Assembly (NCBI GenBank): GCA_965267335.1
Contig: OZ253953.1
Coordinates: 2,418,001-2,482,000, forward strand
Source of the DNA: G965267335 sp965267335
GTDB taxonomy: Bacteria > Bacteroidota > Bacteroidia > Cytophagales > JAAEPT01
Length of the DNA: 64,000 nucleotides
Direction of reading: 5' to 3'
Below the pieces are notes generated by a model. The model was not told the DNA's origin and made no database searches. It saw nothing but the letters and a program-made list of their open reading frames with translations. The position numbers and the translations under genes are program-made. Positions 62,201-64,000 of the stretch are shown here, piece by piece (within the stretch, counting starts at the first letter, position 1; the number at the start of each line of letters is the position of its first letter).

Positions 62201-62295
62201 CTTTCCGGCTCAATGACCTGGCAAGTAGTATATACATTGTTCGCTTGAACACTCGCACAGAGATAATTACAGATAAGGTATTCATTAATGAGTAA
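59263..62295 (+). CDS. Secreted parallel beta-helix protein with a C-terminal sorting domain
   Basis: 1010 residues from GTG 59263, the only in-frame start near the signal peptide (VILILLFTLCCKSAF). About 700 residues are right-handed beta-helix repeats built on the pattern GNYIGV..G ... NxIGG ... RNxISGN (e.g. IKGNIIGLG, YISSNGDNGVRL), of the NosD/polysaccharide-lyase-like type. A C-terminal ~75-residue domain (EDPAAELSILSLEGKSLQ, YIVRLNTRTEI) resembles a T9SS type A sorting domain. The helical surface could bind or cleave polysaccharides, but I see no clear catalytic residue set. Confidence 0.85.
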   Translation: MRKLPVILILLFTLCCKSAFTLTYVVDTNGDADDGLAYTASDGTNTLKKCIRLANANAGADIINFNLPGSTVIANSACGGGWWYSITDQLTIDGYTQAGAAAGAPVVELSGGAMGCWATLSLEAGSSGSVIRGLIIHGTNLGIRIDAASTGNTISGNWIGVDNTGNAIAANPITEHGIRVESSNNNLIGGTGGTIDRNVIAGCNWQAVRVEGTSSGNEINGNYIGISNSGTVDLGCGQMGLFFSNCTNCVVGGGAANEGNVISGNGQEGIYMENCDNFTIKGNIIGLGADTNTAIANSNSGISITNASDIGEIGGSGAAERNYISSNGDNGVRLDNSDNITIQGNYIGVASDGATDRGNTNSGIYGVNVEFLEIGGAVAGEGNLISGNGPGITINGATSNAATIRGNIIGLAADTATQLINGGNGISLTFADNSQIGGTTVEERNYISRNSFNGILLSQSDGTTILGNYIGVDGTGLVDMGNGGNGIRVVTSVGVTIGGTTYASRNIISGNSDNGIALDGASTGAIIKANIIGLGGDGATVVNNDNHGIYILGTSDNATIGGPTTPERNFISGNGQFTVGVDPDNGIIGDAIRATGPGGHTIQNNYLGTDTTGTIGAGNHWAGISLNSSDNNDILDNLISDNRNEGIWIDNSDNNEIYRNTIGVGTDGSNLGNWDYGVIIFGTSQSNIIGGSAANANTIAYTRGERPTDGDGVTIGGTAGDFNEVTFNSIYCNLGEGIVRDGTSNENVAVPVISASNPNDINGTGDNGHTIHIYRNTTTGSNCNCEGEIYVGTTTVAGGVWSFTHNLGLSAAEAQSVSATQTTTNNSTSAFAACSAPMPVNYGSIKLVEESEGLSLTWITAQEINNSHFIIQVSKDGYNFIDIGVVQGMGNSNQPLFYSFLIDEQYIETALYIRIEQVDFDGTAHISPMLVHNHKSSSNMTIAGNTIHIGLEDPAAELSILSLEGKSLQTHYMEGKGYYSFRLNDLASSIYIVRLNTRTEIITDKVFINE

Positions 62296-62362
62296 CTTTG
62301 ATTTGTCCAGAACCTAATCTCATTGACTTCGTATTATCATAAGTAAATAAACCATACTTAAT

Positions 62363-62869
62363 ATGAAGCCCATTATTTTTAAAAAGACACTCACCATCCT
62401 AGCTTTTTCCATTATCAGTTTTGCCTCTTATTCTCAGGGCAGAACACATGACATTCCTGCTAATGAATTACCTGAGAATGTAAAGAATGTACTTACGAAA
62501 TATATTAATGCACTGAGATCGTCAAAGACATTGGATGATGCAGCCGTTGCCGTACTTCCAGTAGTAGGAGGTGGACTCGTAAATGAAGATGGACAGACAC
62601 TCAGGAATTCAGTAAAACCATATAGTTTGAAAAAGGACTGGCAAAACGTAAAGTTCTATGCCGACCCGATTGTTATCACGAGAGTGAACAGCAATCCATC
62701 GCCTACTTCGAGTGGATATGGTCCTAGTGCCATCAGGGGGAGAAAGTACAAAATCTGGATCGCCAAAAAAGATGGTGGAGCCGGATTACCCGCTCCAATT
62801 AGTATTATTGTACCGGAAGGTCATGAAACAATAAAGTCTCCGAAGGTAATGGGAATTGGTTCACTCTGA
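62363..62869 (+). CDS. Secreted hypothetical protein
   Basis: 168 residues with signal peptide (TILAFSIISFASYSQG). The mature part (DIPANELPENVKNVLTKYIN, AAVAVLPVVGGG) is not one I recognise. It follows the beta-helix gene by 67 nt and overlaps the convergent acyltransferase gene by 9 bp. Confidence 0.7.
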   Translation: MKPIIFKKTLTILAFSIISFASYSQGRTHDIPANELPENVKNVLTKYINALRSSKTLDDAAVAVLPVVGGGLVNEDGQTLRNSVKPYSLKKDWQNVKFYADPIVITRVNSNPSPTSSGYGPSAIRGRKYKIWIAKKDGGAGLPAPISIIVPEGHETIKSPKVMGIGSL

Positions 62870-63745
62870 TTTAGGTGGGCGTTTGTGTTTCCACCTTCTA
62901 TGAGACCAGAGCCATGTTTCAGGGTGTTTGTGAATTTCCTCTTCCAGCATACGCATGACAAATTCAGTAATTTCATGCTCCTTCGTTTCGCGGGGATTCT
63001 CAAATATTAACCTGAGGTGGACATTGTATTTACCTCTCTTCACTCTTTCAATGTGAACGTAGTATACCGGGTAATTAAAGAGCTTTGCAATTTTTTCTGT
63101 CCCATTGAATACCAGGGTATCCTGGTTAAGGAAAGTCATCCAATGCCCCTTTTCTCCGTATGCTGGGGTTTGGTCGGCAACAATTGCGGTAGCTGTGACC
63201 ATGTTATCTTTCAACTTCGTCATGCTTCGGAGGGTAGATTTCATAGGCGTAAGCTCAGCTCCGAATCGCTTTCTCATTTTCAGAAATAATCTGTCAAAAT
63301 AGGGGTTGCTCAATGGTTTGTAGATGACGTGCATGGTATGCAAATTATGAAGAGAATACCGCAGAGAAGGCCATTCCCAGTTTCCATAATGCCCCATTAC
63401 GTAAATAATACTTTGTGACTCTGCAAAGTGCTTTGCGACATGGTCCCTTTTGGGAATATCGACCCTTTTTCGCATTTGTCGTGGTGTCATGGTAAGCATT
63501 TGAATGGTCTCAATCATGAGATCAGCAAGGTACTTGTAATATTTTTTCGTGATTTTGCTTATCTCAGCATCTGATTTATCAGGAAAGGAGTTCTTCAGGT
63601 TATCAATTACTACCTTCTTTCTATAGCCAACTATATAGTACAGTAACCCATAAAGCAATCGGGATATTCCGTGAGCCAGCCAAGCAGGGCTTAACGATAT
63701 CAGGTAGAGAAACGGTAAAAGTAAATAGAAGGAAATAGCCTTCAT
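62861..63745 (-). CDS. LpxL/HtrB-family lysophospholipid or lipid A acyltransferase
   Basis: 294 residues. One N-terminal membrane helix (FYLLLPFLYLISLSPAWLA). The acyltransferase motif is H119-YGNW-E124 (GHYGNWEW), followed by ADQTPAYGEKGHW and the C-terminal WLWSHRRWK typical of LpxL/HtrB. It transfers an acyl chain to lipid A or, in Bacteroidota, to related lipids. Another acyl-lipid gene in the window, like those at 25977 and 51317. Confidence 0.9.
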   Translation of the reverse strand: MKAISFYLLLPFLYLISLSPAWLAHGISRLLYGLLYYIVGYRKKVVIDNLKNSFPDKSDAEISKITKKYYKYLADLMIETIQMLTMTPRQMRKRVDIPKRDHVAKHFAESQSIIYVMGHYGNWEWPSLRYSLHNLHTMHVIYKPLSNPYFDRLFLKMRKRFGAELTPMKSTLRSMTKLKDNMVTATAIVADQTPAYGEKGHWMTFLNQDTLVFNGTEKIAKLFNYPVYYVHIERVKRGKYNVHLRLIFENPRETKEHEITEFVMRMLEEEIHKHPETWLWSHRRWKHKRPPKSE

Positions 63746-63864
63746 GTGTGCCTACTAATTAGAACAAAGTACGAATCTATGGATATTGTACGGGAGTAAC
63801 AAAGTCACCGCGACTATACCTAACCTATTTATAGTTTAGCACGAATAGAATTTGTTCGGTCAGA

Positions 63865-64000
63865 CTATTTATAATACCAGTTTACACCAAACTGGAAGTC
63901 ATACTCCCTGATTTTAAATCCATCCTTAAAAGAGTAGGAATCGGTAGCCAGGTTGTTGAGTCCTTGCTCGTAGGCAAATATTACTTCAATAAACGGCTTA
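63865..64000 (-). CDS. C-terminus of an outer-membrane beta-barrel protein (cut by window end)
   Basis: The last 44 codons of a minus-strand gene: KPFIEVIFAYEQGLNN, then FQFGVNWYYK and stop. Alternating hydrophobic residues and an aromatic C-terminus match the last strands of a barrel protein of the Bacteroidota outer membrane. The rest is outside the window. Confidence 0.6.
   Translation of the reverse strand, partial: KPFIEVIFAYEQGLNNLATDSYSFKDGFKIREYDFQFGVNWYYK

Overview
The window looks like chromosomal DNA of a free-living, probably gliding, member of the Bacteroidota, most likely the Cytophagales. The basis is AT-rich DNA; several secreted proteins ending in type IX secretion (T9SS) sorting domains of both type A and type B; PKD, CUB and lectin surface proteins; promoter elements of the Bacteroidota form TAnnTTTG; a 58-residue histone H1-like protein; a serine-palmitoyltransferase-like enzyme of the kind that makes sphingolipids or sulfonolipids; and housekeeping genes (smc, ligA, dapA, gpsA, thyA, maf, etfBA) with Bacteroidota-like features. 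I see no rRNA, tRNA, CRISPR array, insertion sequence or prophage. The genus is not determined.

Layout. 1-2293: the 3' part of a T9SS surface protein with nine 55-residue tandem repeats. 2621-3792: an Imm26-type immunity gene broken by an apparent one-base frameshift. 4002-7559: smc on the minus strand. 7840-24575: an accessory cell-surface glycan or lipid region. It has a tightly overlapping nine-gene operon (nucleotidyltransferase, two cobalamin-type radical SAM enzymes, three methyltransferases, a GT-C glycosyltransferase, a GT4 glycosyltransferase and a flippase). A convergent sulfotransferase / GNAT / polysaccharide deacetylase group follows, and then a second operon with a third cobalamin-type radical SAM enzyme, a methyltransferase, an o-succinylbenzoate-synthase-like enzyme and a D,D-carboxypeptidase. 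24705-25237: a ParE/RelE-type toxin-antitoxin pair. 25392-27992: an SGNH hydrolase and a cyclic-nucleotide-binding-domain/acyltransferase fusion. 28052-38073: mostly housekeeping (peroxiredoxin, thyA, class IV aminotransferase, gpsA, a maf-TPR-accC operon, an alpha-oxoamine synthase, histone H1-like). 38272-41886: a secreted M4 metalloprotease with PKD and CUB domains. 41974-45396: ligA-DUF6913-dapA operon. 45485-53095: CE2 esterase, TPR protein, etfB-etfA-bifunctional nuclease operon, FAD monooxygenase and an MFS/acyltransferase fusion. 53102-54882: two membrane proteins, one PqiA-like. 55224-62869: two very large secreted proteins (lectin/discoidin/Ig-like repeats with T9SS type B; parallel beta-helix with a T9SS-like end) and a small secreted protein. 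62861-64000: an LpxL-family acyltransferase and the C-terminus of an outer-membrane barrel cut by the window edge.

The 7840-24575 region is the best candidate for an undescribed system. Three B12-binding-domain radical SAM proteins are translationally coupled to SAM methyltransferases and sit beside a lipid-linked glycan assembly set and sulfation, acetylation and deacetylation enzymes. This suggests an envelope glycan or glycolipid with unusual C-methyl or rearranged carbons. That is an inference from gene content; no product can be named from sequence alone.

Starts were chosen by favouring ATG codons after signal peptides or at overlaps with the upstream gene. Shine-Dalgarno sites are generally weak here, as expected for Bacteroidota. 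All family names come from motif recognition by eye, without database searches.
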